Positions 22,156 through 34,538 of a DNA stretch of 64,000 nt are shown piece after piece. A model generated the notes under the pieces. The model saw only the letters and a program-made list of their open reading frames with translations. It searched no databases and was not told where the DNA came from. Made by a program: the position numbers and the translations under genes. This DNA is from Rhynchonema sp. JSB1_4 (lineage: Eukaryota; Nematoda; Chromadorea; Monhysterida; Xyalidae), in NCBI GenBank assembly GCA_030248065.1, contig JASAMV010005522.1:1-64000 (forward strand), given 5' to 3'. Position 1 is the first letter of the stretch; each line of letters starts with the position of its first letter.

Positions 22156-22430
22156 TTGGTCGCACAATGACTTTATAAGAATCGGTCACATTTTTTCCCT
22201 GAATCGTGATGCAGGAAAGTGACTGGGCAATGACGTTGCGTTGCGCGATCACACACAAAGAATGCAGTCAGTAAAAATGTTTCAGACCCGCAGCGACGTG
22301 GGTGCTCTACTGTATTATTTTCAGATGAAAATGTTTTATGAGAATTACAAATAGCGCAGTTGTCAAGAGTGACTGAACGTGAAAATCGGGATTTGTTTGA
22401 TGAATTCTTATATGATCATTGTGCGACCAA
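22156..22430. mobile_element. TTGGTCGCACAATGAC MITE, copy c
   Basis: TA flanks at 22,154-22,155 and 22,431-22,432; perfect terminal repeats; box-A-like TAGCGCAGTTGTCAAG at 22,352-22,367 on the plus strand. Confidence 0.85.
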
Positions 22431-22559
22431 TATCAGAAACATCAGTTTGTGTTTAGACGGTTCAGAACATGTTGTTTAACGACCAAGTTTTATTTAAAAA
22501 GTCAAGATAAGTTCTTTTGCTCAACCCAAAGCACAGCCTGTGCTAATTTCAACGTTGTA

Positions 22560-22760
22560 AAAAGCCTAGCTTGGTTGGCCGACAGTTTTTTCCATTCCAA
22601 GTGCAGGCCTGACGTTGAGCTTGACTTTGAAGTTGACTTTGAGCTCGTGAAAGTTCACCGTCATTTCACACTTGTCTTCGAGTTTGACGGTGAACTTTGA
22701 CTTTGAGCTTGACGGTGAGCTTGGCTTTTGTTGTGACTTCCAACCATTGGTCCCAGGCCG
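22560..22760. repeat. Half copy of the GACGGTGA element
   Basis: Reverse relative of 21,676-21,880, including GTTGGCCGACAGTTTTTTCC and the GACGGTGAACTTTGAC units. The next 390 bp (22,761-23,154) hold nothing I recognise. Confidence 0.6.
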
Positions 22761-23154
22761 TGCACCCACAATGGTTATCCCCTGGGGAACCGAATCCTGT
22801 TGTCAAGCTCATTATTGTTCGTTTAGGGGGTTGACGGAAGCCAAATCACATTTTTTATGCATTTCTTGCTTTTTATTTTATTGTGGATTTGCACCTACAA
22901 AGTTCCAGGCCAGTGCAATATGTTGGAGAGGGTGCACAGCGCGACGTTATTGTGGTCAATGTCTCTTTTCAACACTTTCAAGAGAACACAACGTTTACTC
23001 ACAAAAAGCCCTGCGTTTGGAAAGCATAGGTCGCAATTCCCATGTACCGTTGACGTAAGCCTTTGTGTTGTATTGTTCTTGGAGCTGGCCTAAAATAGAT
23101 AATGAATACACCGAGAACAACAGCAGCGAGGCAGTGCTGCAAATATGTCACCAT

Positions 23155-23459
23155 GGGCTCGACCACATACACCCAAACCCCAAACCCGAACATACGAAAA
23201 CATTTTAGGTCGTTATTATGCAACGTGAAACTTAAACAATCCAGTGCACATGGTTCTGGGAAAAAAACGTTTTGCATGTTACGGGTTTCGATTGTTTATA
23301 TATGTTTCCAACGCAGTTTTCCGCAACCCAAACATACGAAACATTTTCTGGCAAGAATCATGTGCACTGATGTTGAGCGTTTCACGCTGCATAAATGCGA
23401 CCTAAAAAATTTTTCGTAGGTTTCGGGTTTCGGGTGTCGGGTCTATTCTGGGCGAGCCC
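23155..23459. mobile_element. GGGCTCG MITE (CCCGAACATACGAAACATTTT family)
   Basis: Ends GGGCTCGACC and GGGCGAGCCC with internal inverted CCCGAACATACGAAA. Relative of 38,863 and 48,361, but without a visible TTA duplication. Confidence 0.65.
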
Positions 23460-23639
23460 GTACTAGCTTACGGAACAGAGAGAAACGAGTCTTTCGCTCA
23501 TTATTGTACCCGGAGAATGTCATAAAAGTACCCCGATTAGAAACAAATGTGACTTCCAAACCACCTGTACGAATCAAACTGAGTCATGCACCATCCGACA
23601 CACTGCGGCGAAAAGTAAGTGTGTTATATCTTCGATACA

Positions 23640-23835
23640 AGAAGGCTTTTTTTCAGTTGCGAAAAGATTACAAAGTATTACAAAATCGAGAGCTACTTTT
23701 TCATTTTTTCGCATTTCATGCATGTTTTTCAACTTAAATTGATGTTTAAATTGCAAAGTGACTGGTATAAAGCAAGTCATGAAACAACAGTGGGTGTCAC
23801 AAAAAATTCGGACGAATGAATGTGCAAGTTCTGAG
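23640..23835 (-). repeat. Dispersed repeat, pair of 30,400-30,610
   Basis: GTCACTTTGCAATT, ACATCAATTTAAGTT and CAACAGTGGGTGTC relationships place this as an inverted, diverged copy of 30,400-30,610. The flanks 23,460-23,639 and 23,836-24,194 show nothing else. Confidence 0.5.
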
Positions 23836-25210
23836 AAATAACCCGATCCAAAAATGTGACCAAAAATTCGATTAAATTTGATCTGATCGTTCACGTTTTA
23901 CTGTTTTGTGAGTCTCAGTGGTTTAAAAACTTGATTGGCTGCTTGAATTCGTGAGTGTTATGATGATAACGTTATGCTCGTTGAAATAGTGTCAATGTTA
24001 TGATCCATGTTATCACGGCGAATTAGATGACGATTCAGGAAAGAGTGATTTGTACCAAGGATGACATGCATCCCCTGCGGCATCCGTCTCAACTGACTGA
24101 ATCTGCTTGGAATTTGACTGGACTTACAACGGCCCTCGAAGGGGAATCAATTTTACATTCTACGGCCCGCTGGGAATCCTAAATCTCCTGCGTCATGAGT
24201 GCATATCTACGGCAGAAACTCTCTGGCTGGTCACGTCACATCCACGTCACTCTGGATCAAGCGGAAACATTGGCTTCGTCTGACTTCTTTCTTCAATCTG
24301 ATTTGACTGTCGACAAGCTGAACAAGTGTCGCACGATTCATGGACATCTATTTATCGCCCGACTCAAATTGGAGAAGTGTGTCAACGCTAGAACGGGTAT
24401 TGCAGATGAGTGGTACAAATTTTGCTTGACTTTGAAAAGCACTGATCTGACGGCCGAACAGAAGATATTTAATGATGAGTACACGGCCAAACACAGTGAC
24501 CTGATTGACAAAAGGAGTGATGTGCTTTATACGCTGACGTATAAATATAGTGAAGTGAAAGAGCAAATTGAGTGCGTCTTGAGTGCGTCAGTCAAGGTCA
24601 ACGTCCCTTGCCCGCCGCTGCTGCTGCTACCGCCGCAAGCGCTACGTCTCAGCTCGCGCAATCCATGGAAACAGTTGCTGTACATTTAGCCCAAGTCGCT
24701 GTTAATCAAGCCGAGCAACTATCAGGTGTGCAAACGTTTTTTTGGCACGTTTTCGAAGCCTCAACCGACAGCAAGAAATCATTGTCCAACGCTCAGAAAA
24801 TGACAGTACTGAAAGGTTGGTTGAAAGGAGAAACTTTGTTGTTCATCGACGGTTATCAACCGACGAACGAGATGTATCCGGAAGTTGTATCGAAAATGAA
24901 GAAACGATTAAGCGACAAACGTGAAATGGTCGACGCACTATTTCGTCAACAGGAGCATCTCACTGATGAGTCTGTTCGTACGTGCACGTACAGTGGAGGA
25001 TGCTGAGAAATGTGTCGTCAACCGAAAGCACTCAACGTTTGACGTCGATGGAGACGGAAATGGCAGCATCATCATCGACCGTGTTGCCTGCCGACTTCCA
25101 CCACGTTTCTGTGAATATCAGCAATTCAACGAGCCCGACGATGGTTGGCGAGTGAGCGACATGATCGAATACGAGATGTTCTCTGAATGTTTCTTGCGGC
25201 CGTGTGGTGA

Positions 25211-26040
25211 CATTTTGCGAAAAATTTGTTGTGGTCTTATTGGGCCACTGGGCATAGCCCTGACGAGGGCTGTTGGGTTAGGGTAAGTCGCCTGGTGGGG
25301 CGAGATCAGGGTTGGAAAAAAATTTTTCTTAAACAAGTTTTTTAAAAAAAAATTTAAAAAAAAAATTTTTTAAAGTTTCAGATTCGGGGAAATTTTACCA
25401 AATTTGCCTAAAAAAACGCGCAAAATCGCGAAAAAATGCACCTTTAATTGACAAGTCACTTTTGTGACTTGGTTTGCATCACTTATGAAGGGTGTTTACC
25501 CCATTTCGATGCGATCCAATAGTCTGTGCTTGTTATGGACCTATGATTGCTGCTCTGTGGTATCAGACACAACGGTTTGTGGTCGAACAAGCAAGATTCA
25601 CTCATAAACCATACAGAATTGAGAATATAAGCCGCAGAAAAACTTGTCGGGTCGCTGAATCAGTCGTATATGACCGACCCGATGGGGTATGACATCAAAG
25701 TACCATGTAAGTACATGCATACTGCGTCTCATGCATCATGGGAAGGTATAATAACATCATTTGGGGCATCTTAGATACCAAATACATGCCCCAAAAGTGA
25801 TTTTGTGAAGAAAATTTTTCGACCCCTGAGAAAAAATGACAAAAAATAACCCCCAAAAAGGCCATTTTTGGACGTTTTAGAACATTTTGTTCCCCCGAAA
25901 AATTTAAAAAAATTTTTTTTGCCCAACCCTGGGCGAGATTGCGACGTTTCGACAACGGATCCTGCTGTCGTCATCAGGCTGATATGTCAGGGCTACCCCG
26001 GTGGCTGGTAATAAGACCACAACAAATTTTTCGCAAAATG
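25211..26040. mobile_element. TIR element inserted in BEL gag, itself hit by hAT
   Basis: CATTTTGCGAAAAATTTGTT begins a 31-bp perfect terminal repeat that is mirrored at 26,010-26,040. Without the nested hAT it is about 200 bp. It contains TAGCCCTGAC with its complement, and a CTGATGA...GAAAC segment on the minus strand (see findings). Confidence 0.75.
25307..25931. mobile_element. hAT-type element, CAGGGTTGG ends
   Basis: Exact 8-bp duplication GGCGAGAT at 25,299-25,306 and 25,932-25,939. Ends CAGGGTTGG and CCAACCCTG. Interior is low-complexity A/T runs without transposase. The right 150 bp recur at 31,088-31,288. Confidence 0.9.
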
Positions 26041-26753
26041 ATCAAATACGCATCGAAAGTATTGTCAAAATTCGAAGGAGTCGCACGTTGGCAGAAAGCA
26101 AAAGAAGACAGCGGTCATAACGACAGAGGAAATCTGACACGGACATTGTTTGAATCGACGAGATCGAGTTTCGTGAATCATGCCCGCCGCAACCGCCGCG
26201 CGCAGAGTGACAATGCGATGCGTCAGGAAACGCGCAGCTCACACAAGGGTCCTAATGATCACGATCGGTCTATGTGCCAACACAGTAATATGGGTGAATA
26301 TCAATGTGCGTTCTGCGACAAAGATCACGCAAGCGAACAGTGCACGTAAGTTTCGGCTGCTTCTGAACGCTTTTTCGTCGCGAAACAAGCCACATCGGAC
26401 AAGTGTGCGAATGGAAGCCGAAATGCCGACACTGTGCACATCCAGGGCATCACATTGCTTTGTGCTACAAATTCGAAAAGATGCGACAGCGCCATTCTGT
26501 ATCGAGCAACAGTAGTGAATCGTCGAATGCCAGCGCACAACTGATCAATCGTCAAGGAGATTGTGCTCAACGCAACGGTGGCCGAGCAAATGAAACGGAT
26601 GATGAGCCAAACGAGCCGCCGAAACCCGTCGAAACATATTCCGTCATTGCAACCACAGCGAGACCAACGACACAAAACCGACGAAAGACGAAATCGAAGA
26701 AGTGATCGAAGAAGTGATCGCAGATCAATTCCGTCACCGACACACAAGCGAAT

Positions 26754-27838
26754 GTGCTGCAGCTCAAGACATTATTTGAACGTGATTTGTCTGTGAACTC
26801 TTTTGGAAGTTGTCTTGGAACGATCCAACAATTGTACGCAACTCGATATATGTTCGACTTGGAATTCGTCTTGGAACATGATTCGCTGTTCGTACTCACG
26901 TGTTTCACTGCCTCAGACATCCACGCACGAAGGTCCAATTTTCGAATTGACAAGGTTCGACCGACGTTTCCTGCGGTCAAGGAAGGACGAACTAGCAACC
27001 GATGTCCCGACAAGTGAGACGTTCAATCCGTAAGTCATGATTGAGACCGGTTCGAGTGAACAACGTGAAGCATAAAGTGAACACTGCTTCGATTTCCCAG
27101 ATTGCAAGCGCCAAACACAACGCACCAACAATCAACAAGAAGAAACATCGGAAACGAAAGAAACAACGCCAAGTTGGGGACGCAGATGATTTAATTCGAC
27201 TGAATGCAGCTGATCATCAGTTTGAGAAATCATCGCCGAAATGTCTCGCCGCGCCCACTCATCGACCAATCGCAAAGCAGAATCCCGACAAAGGTGCATC
27301 CGGCAGTCGTCATGCGATAAACGACAAATTTGATGACGCGAAGGCAAATGTGCCACATTCGACTGTGAACAACAACTGTTCGTCAATAGACTATTGGACG
27401 AATCTGCGACTGACGAAACTGATGATCGCAATCCTCACGGCACTGCTGCAACAGATCACGACATTGGCATCAGTATCAACAAACATGTATCGCATCAAAG
27501 TGCCCCCGTCGCACCCATCACAGAAGCTGGTTACAAGCGAATTGAATTCCACGCAATATGACTGCGCAAACGATATTCGCCTGATCATGAACGATTGTCC
27601 ATCGGTCATCGATCTGTTGGACCCAGGTTGTTACCTACCGCCGTGCAAAATGAAGCAAGAAGCGTCTACTGCACCGATCCAGTCAACTGACAAGTCGAGA
27701 ATAGAGCATCTGATCAACGCATGCTTGAACGAACCACCGAAAACCGATGGAACTTCTTCAGCGTGGACATATGAATTCTTCACACATCGCAACTTTGTTT
27801 GTCGTCGTTTATTCGTCAAATTAATCGACTTTTGATTC
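26754..27838 (+). pseudogene. Remnant of second BEL element, env-like 3' frame
   Basis: A frame open to 27,835 has a basic stretch without ATG followed by ATG at 27,422 and a hydrophobic run (MIAILTALLQQITTLA), then Cys-containing sequence. The same plan, basic leader then ATG plus signal peptide, is seen in the env of the first BEL element. Pol is absent between gag and this frame. The assignment to env rests on position and plan only; no domain is recognised. Confidence 0.4.
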
Positions 27839-27899
27839 TTCCAGCTTTTCTCGACTCATAATCGTCTTCACATCGACTTTATTACCGCCACAATTGAAT

Positions 27900-29875
27900 T
27901 TTTTCTGTCGGGAGAAAAACGACTTTGGCATCGTTTAAGCCGCCGAAGGTCAAGCGACTCAGTCGAAAGAAAAGCGATCTGCACAGGAAGTGGAAACAGA
28001 CCGGTGACAATGGAACGTATGAAAAGTACTATTGTTTTGCGTCAGCAGTCAAGACAGGCCAACAGGGCAGCCAGACGTGACTATGCCATCAAAACGTTTG
28101 GTAAAATACAGTACATTTCCAGGAAAGGGGTAGTTGCACTAGTGCGCACGCGGGCGCACGATTAATTTGCTGAATAAGTACACGGGACGGAGCAGCACAG
28201 AACAAGTGTCTCTGGCCAACACCGATGGGGAGTGCGTTGCTGACAGTGCTGGTGTGGCTGCATTGTTATCAACACATTTCTCCAGTGTATGGAACGTCAA
28301 CGACGTTGAGGCACTGGTTCTGAGCTCAACCGGCCCCGTGCCACCCGAATGGAACGCTGATGTTTCACACGTGCTTCACAGTCTCGTCACAGTCGGCCCG
28401 CGCAAGGTCAGTGGCATCGATGGTATCACCGGCGAAATGCTCAAGAACTGTGCCCACGTGATCGCTCCGGCTCTCGCTGTGCTCATCAATCGATCGATAG
28501 ACGAACACACGTGGCCGTCGGGTCGGAAACGGGCCGTTGCCACTGCCGTGCCGAAAGTCAAGACCCCTCAAAACGCATCGGACTTCCGCCCCATCTCCAA
28601 ATTACCGCTGAGCTCAAAAATCGCTGAGAAGCACGTTAGAAACATCCTGAACTGGTTCATTGCCCGCAAACTCTCAGAAACGCAGTTCGGTTTTCGTGGA
28701 GGTCGGTCTACAACTGAGGCCCTGTTGCATTTCAATACTACAGTCACTCGTGCTCTTGATGTTTCAAATTCTGTTGTTGCGGTGTATTTTGATGTTCGAA
28801 AGGCTTTCGATACCGTTCCTCACAATCTATTATTGCGTGTGTTACAAGACGATTTCAATATTCCACCCGATTTATTGTTGTTGATTCAGTCCTATTTGTC
28901 TGATCGAACCCAATGTGTGAACGTAAATGGTGTGCGCTCTGATTTCTTGCCTGTTCTCTCTGGTGTGCCACAGGGCAGTGTACTAGGACCGTTGTTGTTT
29001 CGCGCATATATTAACTCTGTTGCAAAACTGCATTTCTCTCCGTGTTCACGTACTATCCTCTATGCTGATGATCTGGTATTAATTCACTTCATGTGTACAC
29101 CTGCCTGTGAAAAACATTTGCAACAGAATGTGAACTTGATTGTCGAGCACTTCTCCAAGCACAAACTTCTCTCGATTAATTCTACCAAAGCAAAACTTCA
29201 ACAATTTGCTCGCTCAAGTTCATGTCCCGCTGTCCCTGCTATTGTGATTGATGAATGTCTGATTGATGTTGTCGATGCAAACAAATATCCGGGTGCTGTT
29301 ATTGATTCCAAGTTTGATTTTGGTCTGCATACTACTGCCACGTCTGTGAAAGTGAAGAAAATTGCTGGTTCATAGTACCGTACATTTCGTAATGTGTGTC
29401 TGTTATGCGTTATCTGTATCAACCTTTGATTTGCTCTGTCATGTACTATTCGTGTGAAGTGATCTATCCCATACATGACTATTCGCGTGATTGGTTGGAA
29501 AGAACACAAAAGTCCATTATTCGCCGTATCCGCATGATATCCGCAGTTGTGTTCAATATTTGATATTTGATGTTGATTATGTGGGTCTAACTGTCATGAA
29601 CCGTCGGCTGAGATTGATGCATTCTTATGTTCTTGGTAGTCGTGCTGCTCCTGTTGACTCTTACTCGTTCATTTCTGATTCCAATTCTCGCTCTAGTTCT
29701 CGTCTGAATCATTATCGTGCCATTTGTATCCCACCTGCTAAAACTCATATTCTCGCCCACTAAACACTTGTAATTATGTATTTTTTCGTCGTTACTGTCC
29801 AGATTATGCGTGTTGTTGACGTTACCATTTTGCTTCTGATTCTATAAAAAAACTTGAACTTGAACTTGAACTTTT
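27900..29875 (+). mobile_element. 5'-truncated LINE (Jockey/CR1-like)
   Basis: A non-LTR RT frame followed by decayed C-terminal sequence and a 3' tail of CTTGAA repeats (29,853-29,873) after an A run, typical of LINE 3' ends. No endonuclease domain is present upstream. The sequence abuts the BEL remnant. Confidence 0.75.
28167..29375 (+). pseudogene. LINE reverse transcriptase, C-terminus lost
   Basis: About 400 codons. RT motifs in order: DFRPISKLP (near residue 140), FDVRKAFDTVPHN (motif A), GVPQGSVLGPLLF (motif B) and LYADDLV (motif C, catalytic Asp pair). It would copy its own RNA at a nicked target. The frame ends at 29,375 within a stretch (KYPGAVIDSKFD) where the related LINE at 62,811 continues about 200 residues; matching sequence persists to 29,760 in broken frames. 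No ATG context is convincing at the start, consistent with 5' truncation. Confidence 0.82.
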
Positions 29876-30399
29876 TCAACTGAGCAGCTCTCCATCAAAA
29901 CTTCGGTTATTGTACGTCTGCAATACGCGTCTCCGACTGCTAAACTGAGTGTTCAAGTGAATCCATCTATGCGTATGTGATCAAACAGAACTCCAGCGAA
30001 CTGTGATGAACCACTACAGAACATTGTGACATTTTGAGTATCACACTTTCTGCTTCGTTGAGAGTGTAGCGAATGTAGTAACACATTGCTAAACTTTACA
30101 CATTGATTATTGATTATTCCACAGCTAGCTTGAGCTTCGCATATATTTTGTTTGGCTTACGTAAGCTCACGCGCATGAAATCTGGTAATAACCACATGCT
30201 GTATTGCTGTAATCCTGATAACTTCACTTGTTGTAATGAACTGGTAAAAACTGTAATACGCAAGTCTGCCTGTTTTGGTATTATAATATATAAACCAACA
30301 GAAGTAGAAATACAGCGGCGAGAAGACTAGGCGACGAAACTCATTTCTTACAGGATTTTTGTGCATGATATGCGACTTTTTACTTTTTTGGTCAAGTTT
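29876..30399. other. Unassigned stretch
   Basis: No gene or clear repeat seen. Confidence 0.5.
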
Positions 30400-30610
30400 A
30401 GATCCTGTTATTTCCCAGAACTTGCACATTTATTCATCCGATTTTTTTGGGACACCCACTGTTGTTTCAGGACTTACTTTACGCCCGCCAGTCACTTTGC
30501 AATTGAAACATCAATTTAAGTTTAAAAAAATACGCATAAAATGTAAAAAAAACGAAGGAGTCGCTCTCGGTTTTGTGATATTTTTTGATCTTTTTTTCTG
30601 CTGAAAACGC
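30400..30610 (+). repeat. Dispersed repeat, pair of 23,640-23,835
   Basis: Inverted, diverged relative of 23,640-23,835; contains GACACCCACTGTTGTTTCA. Confidence 0.5.
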
Positions 30611-30965
30611 TCCGCGCGCGTCCTCCTTAAGTACCAAGCGCGCACCCTGCATTTGTAATAGTTTTAATCAATCAAGGTGAAAAAGTCAATGCAAAGCACA
30701 TACAAAAATGCAAAGCACATACAAAAATATTTTTTCAGTAGAAAAAATATTAAAGTACAACGTTGAAGGAGAAAATACTGGTACCAACTTCGGCAGACTG
30801 ACACGATCCCTATCTTCAGCACGGAATGCTGTGCTGTTATGCAAGAAAGTGGCTTCTAGAATGCCAGCATTTTGACGTAAATTGTTTGTCTTGATTATTT
30901 TCTGATATTTTTTGGCAGATTGCGCGCAACAGTGTATTGTCTGTTGATTACATTTCGACATAGTG

Positions 30966-31078
30966 TATAAACCCCATTCAGCGATGTTTGGAGCGCGTTG
31001 GGTCGACGCCCTTCTAAATGAATGTTTTGAATGTTTCAGGCATTGCCAATTCGTCGGTATCAGTAAAAATAAGACCAA
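30966..31078 (-). repeat. Dispersed repeat that also abuts the giant palindrome
   Basis: Its complement (GACGAATTGGCAATGCCTG ... GCTCCAAACATCGCTGAAT) recurs at 32,664-32,867, where it is interrupted once and then ends at the palindrome boundary. Bases 30,611-30,965 are unassigned. Confidence 0.65.
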
Positions 31079-31087
31079 CCCGCAAAA

Positions 31088-31288
31088 CCAAATACATGCC
31101 CCAAAGGTGATTTTGTGAAGAAAATTTTTCGACCCTTGGGAAAAAATGCCAAAAAATAACCCCCAAAAAGGCCATTTTTGGACGTTTTAGAACATTTCGT
31201 TCCCCCGAAAAAATTTAAAAAATTTCTTTTAAATTTTCTTAAAACCTTTTAAAAAATTTTTTTTAAATTTTTTTTTGCCCAACTCTGG
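31088..31288. repeat. Right-end fragment of hAT family
   Basis: Near-identical to 25,785-25,931 (CAAATACATGCCCCAAA, GGCCATTTTTGGACG) ending in GCCCAACTCTGG. Left end absent. Confidence 0.7.
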
Positions 31289-31541
31289 TTCGGTAGGCTG
31301 ATCTTTGGCATGGTTACGTAAGGGAGCATGCTGATCATCATGGAAACATACTTTTAAACATCGTATCCAAGTAAAAACAAAGCTATTTGTCGGTTGGACT
31401 TACACAAGTTCACAAAAAAAAGATATAGTCCAAGCCTCCTGGCGAAGCAGTTGAAAACCGAAAAATACCCCAACCCCCTATTTTCACTGCCATTTATTTT
31501 TCGCCAGCTTCGAAATGATTCAATACGGGGTTCATGAAAAT

Positions 31542-31767
31542 GGGTGATATTTTCGAAACGGTGTAAAGGTCAGTTGGGTGTAAAGGTCGGTGGAAAGCTC
31601 GGTCGACAGCTCAGTGTGATAGACCTCGGTGTAAACTTGAAACATTCCACGTTAATAACAGGCAATGTTTCACGTTTACACCGAGCTACGCCGACCGACC
31701 TTTCGACCGAACTTTACACCGACCTTTACGCCGAACCGACCTTTACACCGTTTCGAAAATTCCACCC
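31542..31767. mobile_element. 226-bp fold-back element of GTGTAAAGGTCGGT units
   Basis: GGGTGATATTTTCGAAACGG and its near complement form the ends; the arms repeat GTGTAAAGGTCGG. Noncoding. Confidence 0.7.
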
Positions 31768-31810
31768 AATGTCTTATCATTAGCAGCATTATCATTCAAA
31801 AGGCTTGTTA

Positions 31811-32444
<634 letters not shown>

Positions 32445-32663
32445 ATCGGGGCTTGATCTATTTTGTCCGCGAATATTCCTCCGCCAACCAACTTAATTTT
32501 CTTTTTCAAAAATAAGAAACTAGACCAACCCCCAACTGGAGCTAGCCGGTGTTTTCAACATGCTGTAACTCAATGTACATAGCGTTTTGAGACGAATTTT
32601 TGGTGAAAGTTTAGAATAGTTTGCCAGCTACACCCTGCACACAAAAAGTGGGCTGGTCTTTGG

Positions 32664-32867
32664 TTGAGGATTGGTCTTTATTTCACTGACACCGACGAAT
32701 TCAGGCACAGTGCCATTGAACATTGTCGTGCGATAACAGGCCACGTGTTTTTGCGCCACGCAGCAAGCAATGTTCAATCGGTTTTTGCCTCAGTTGGCAA
32801 TGCCTGAAACACACAACACAATCATTTAGAATGGCGTCGACCCAGCCCGCTCCAAACATCGCTGAAT
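32664..32867 (+). repeat. Truncated dispersed repeat at palindrome border
   Basis: Matches the complement of 30,966-31,078, with an extra inverted-repeat insert (CAGGCACAG...CAATGCCTG, about 32,702-32,797). Similarity stops at CGCTGAAT, where the giant inverted repeat starts. Confidence 0.65.
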
Positions 32868-33122
32868 AAGTTGTGATCGAAAATTTGAAAAAATTTGTTC
32901 AAGAATGTCATTTTTGCTAAATTTCATGTTGTTTGCTTTACTTCGTTTTGCTGGTAGGGCATCTAAAGCTGTAAAGTTTGAACGTATCTTGCAGACGATT
33001 GCGCGTTTTGTGGGCTTTTGCAGAAATCGGCAGCTGCTCACACGCAACAAGTATCAGCCGATCAGCTGCACACTCTTTTGTTGGGTTTTTGAATATCTAA
33101 TACCCCAGCCGAATGTTGGCCG
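32868..33122 (+). repeat. Terminal segment S of left arm
   Basis: About 250 bp present three times: here, reversed at 47,623-47,877 (near-identical) and in the spacer at 40,280-40,527 in the same direction (about one change in ten). All three include GGGCATCTAA.GCTGTAAAGT and end CCCCAGCCGAATG. A TATAAAAG lies just after this copy at 33,127. Confidence 0.85.
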
Positions 33123-33272
33123 CATATAAAAGATTTTTTTCAAGGTGGTTGGTTGTTCGCAATCATTCGTTGTGTGTTGATGCTTTGAACATTGTGCATT
33201 CATAATATTCTGATAACTTTCATAAACAACGGAACATAAAGCCAAACCAGGCCAAAGACCAGCCGCAGGCGG

Positions 33273-34538
33273 TTAATGGACGCATGCGCATGTGCCAGCA
33301 CTTTGTGTAGTGTTGCACATGAGTGCATAGGATACATAAGTGGTGCGGGTTCCGTGCTGTTCGGTGTTCAAAGAACCACCACGCATAACAGCTGTTACTA
33401 TCCTTCCGTCGGGTCTAGACGACAGAACGAGTTCCACCGGAATAGACATTATCGACGGGCGTTTCACATCCCCTTCGAAATGACCCAATCGGAGATTGTA
33501 GCCAGCCATCCTCAATTCTCCCTCCGGTTCGAAATACACACACTTCACGATCGGTTCGTACAGTACGTCGTACTCACGTTTCTGTTCAGTTTGGTTGGGA
33601 CCTCCAGTAGCACTTTCAGGCGTGCCACAGCGTGCTTCATCCTGTTGGCTGCTCATACACTCTTCAACTGAGGCATCATGCCACAGGTATTGCGTCTTTC
33701 CGACTGGCACTATACGCATCGACACACTGACGGTGTGCGACTGTCCTGGGTAGTCCAGTTCGGGTAGGTCGAAATACCGTGTGCGTTCTCTGAGCGCATT
33801 CTCAAGCACATTCGGCATGGACAACATCGGGTCCTTATTCCGACACATATCGTTGTATAATCCACAAGTCACGGGTTCGGAACCCTCTTGCAGTGGCATG
33901 CCCGGACTGTGGCGGTCTCCATTTGGTAGCACTCGTATCGGCACTCGGGTATCGAGTATCTCGCCCCACTTGTCAAGTAGTTGACGCGTCTTGGCGGATC
34001 TCGGTGACCGTGCGTTCTCGATCTCAAACAATCCGCGAGCCTCGGTAGAGTACCGGTCTCCAAACTCGCACCAAGGTTCATAGGACAACGAATTCACATT
34101 CAAATACTCCGAAATTCTGGCAGCAAGCAAGCGATCATGGGGTAGCTCCTCTGCAAACAACCATTTCAACAGATGGTCAATGTATCGATGTGTGGTGAAC
34201 ACGATGTCAACCACTTCTTCATGCAGCTGCCAAGGTTCAGCGAACTTGGGCTCATTCAACCAATCCTCTTGCCACGATACCTGACGTATCTGGTACTCAT
34301 AGAGCTCTTCTATGTAGTACATGTTCGTCACGTTCTCTCTGATCGACTCTGACTCGGACTGGTATCTCTCACGAACATGCGTACGTCCGGTCTCCATTTC
34401 CGAACTCACGTAACGAGCCTGTCGCACCAGCTGCGCTCGTCCGATTTCCTGCCCTTTCATCCCCTGCTCTTTCGTCACGCGAATCTCATGCGCTTTCTGC
34501 GCCCTTTCCTCTTCCAAACATTCCTGCTCCTCCTCCAC
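33273..34538 (-). CDS. Unrecognised protein, second reading frame (left arm copy)
   Basis: Not recognised. 421 codons uninterrupted. It begins with a charged Glu/Arg/Gln coiled-coil (EEEQECLEEERAQ, about residues 1-80) that continues the coiled-coil of the preceding frame, then a more globular part with Trp/Tyr-rich helices and a basic-to-acidic C-terminal domain ending in TGTCACVH-like Cys residues. No zinc knuckle, protease, RT, transposase or helicase motif is seen. The frame lies -1 relative to 34,475-35,185 and overlaps it by 64 nt, so both are likely one protein split by a frameshift. The right-arm copy has a one-base deletion that this copy lacks. Confidence 0.6.
   Translation of the reverse strand: MEEEQECLEEERAQKAHEIRVTKEQGMKGQEIGRAQLVRQARYVSSEMETGRTHVRERYQSESESIRENVTNMYYIEELYEYQIRQVSWQEDWLNEPKFAEPWQLHEEVVDIVFTTHRYIDHLLKWLFAEELPHDRLLAARISEYLNVNSLSYEPWCEFGDRYSTEARGLFEIENARSPRSAKTRQLLDKWGEILDTRVPIRVLPNGDRHSPGMPLQEGSEPVTCGLYNDMCRNKDPMLSMPNVLENALRERTRYFDLPELDYPGQSHTVSVSMRIVPVGKTQYLWHDASVEECMSSQQDEARCGTPESATGGPNQTEQKREYDVLYEPIVKCVYFEPEGELRMAGYNLRLGHFEGDVKRPSIMSIPVELVLSSRPDGRIVTAVMRGGSLNTEQHGTRTTYVSYALMCNTTQSAGTCACVH

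Larger units (their letters stand above)
24195..26705 (+). pseudogene. Second BEL/Pao gag, frameshifted and split by insertion
   Basis: The ATG at 24,195 opens a gag N-terminus. The frame shifts near 24,590 and enters a DUF1759-type gag core (WHVFEASTDSKKSLS, then LKGWLKGETLLFIDGY, about 24,740-24,870), shifts again near 24,985, and is cut by an insertion at 25,211-26,040. Gag resumes in all three frames with a zinc knuckle CAFCDKDHASEQC (26,313) and a second one CRHCAHPGHHIALC (26,425). The knuckles and capsid core identify a BEL gag different from the first element. At least three frameshifts and one insertion show it is dead. Confidence 0.8.

Noticed and set aside
32905..33129. 74-codon frame in segment S, partly conserved in the spacer copy
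   Set aside because: Open on both strands and changes are not concentrated at third positions as far as I can judge.
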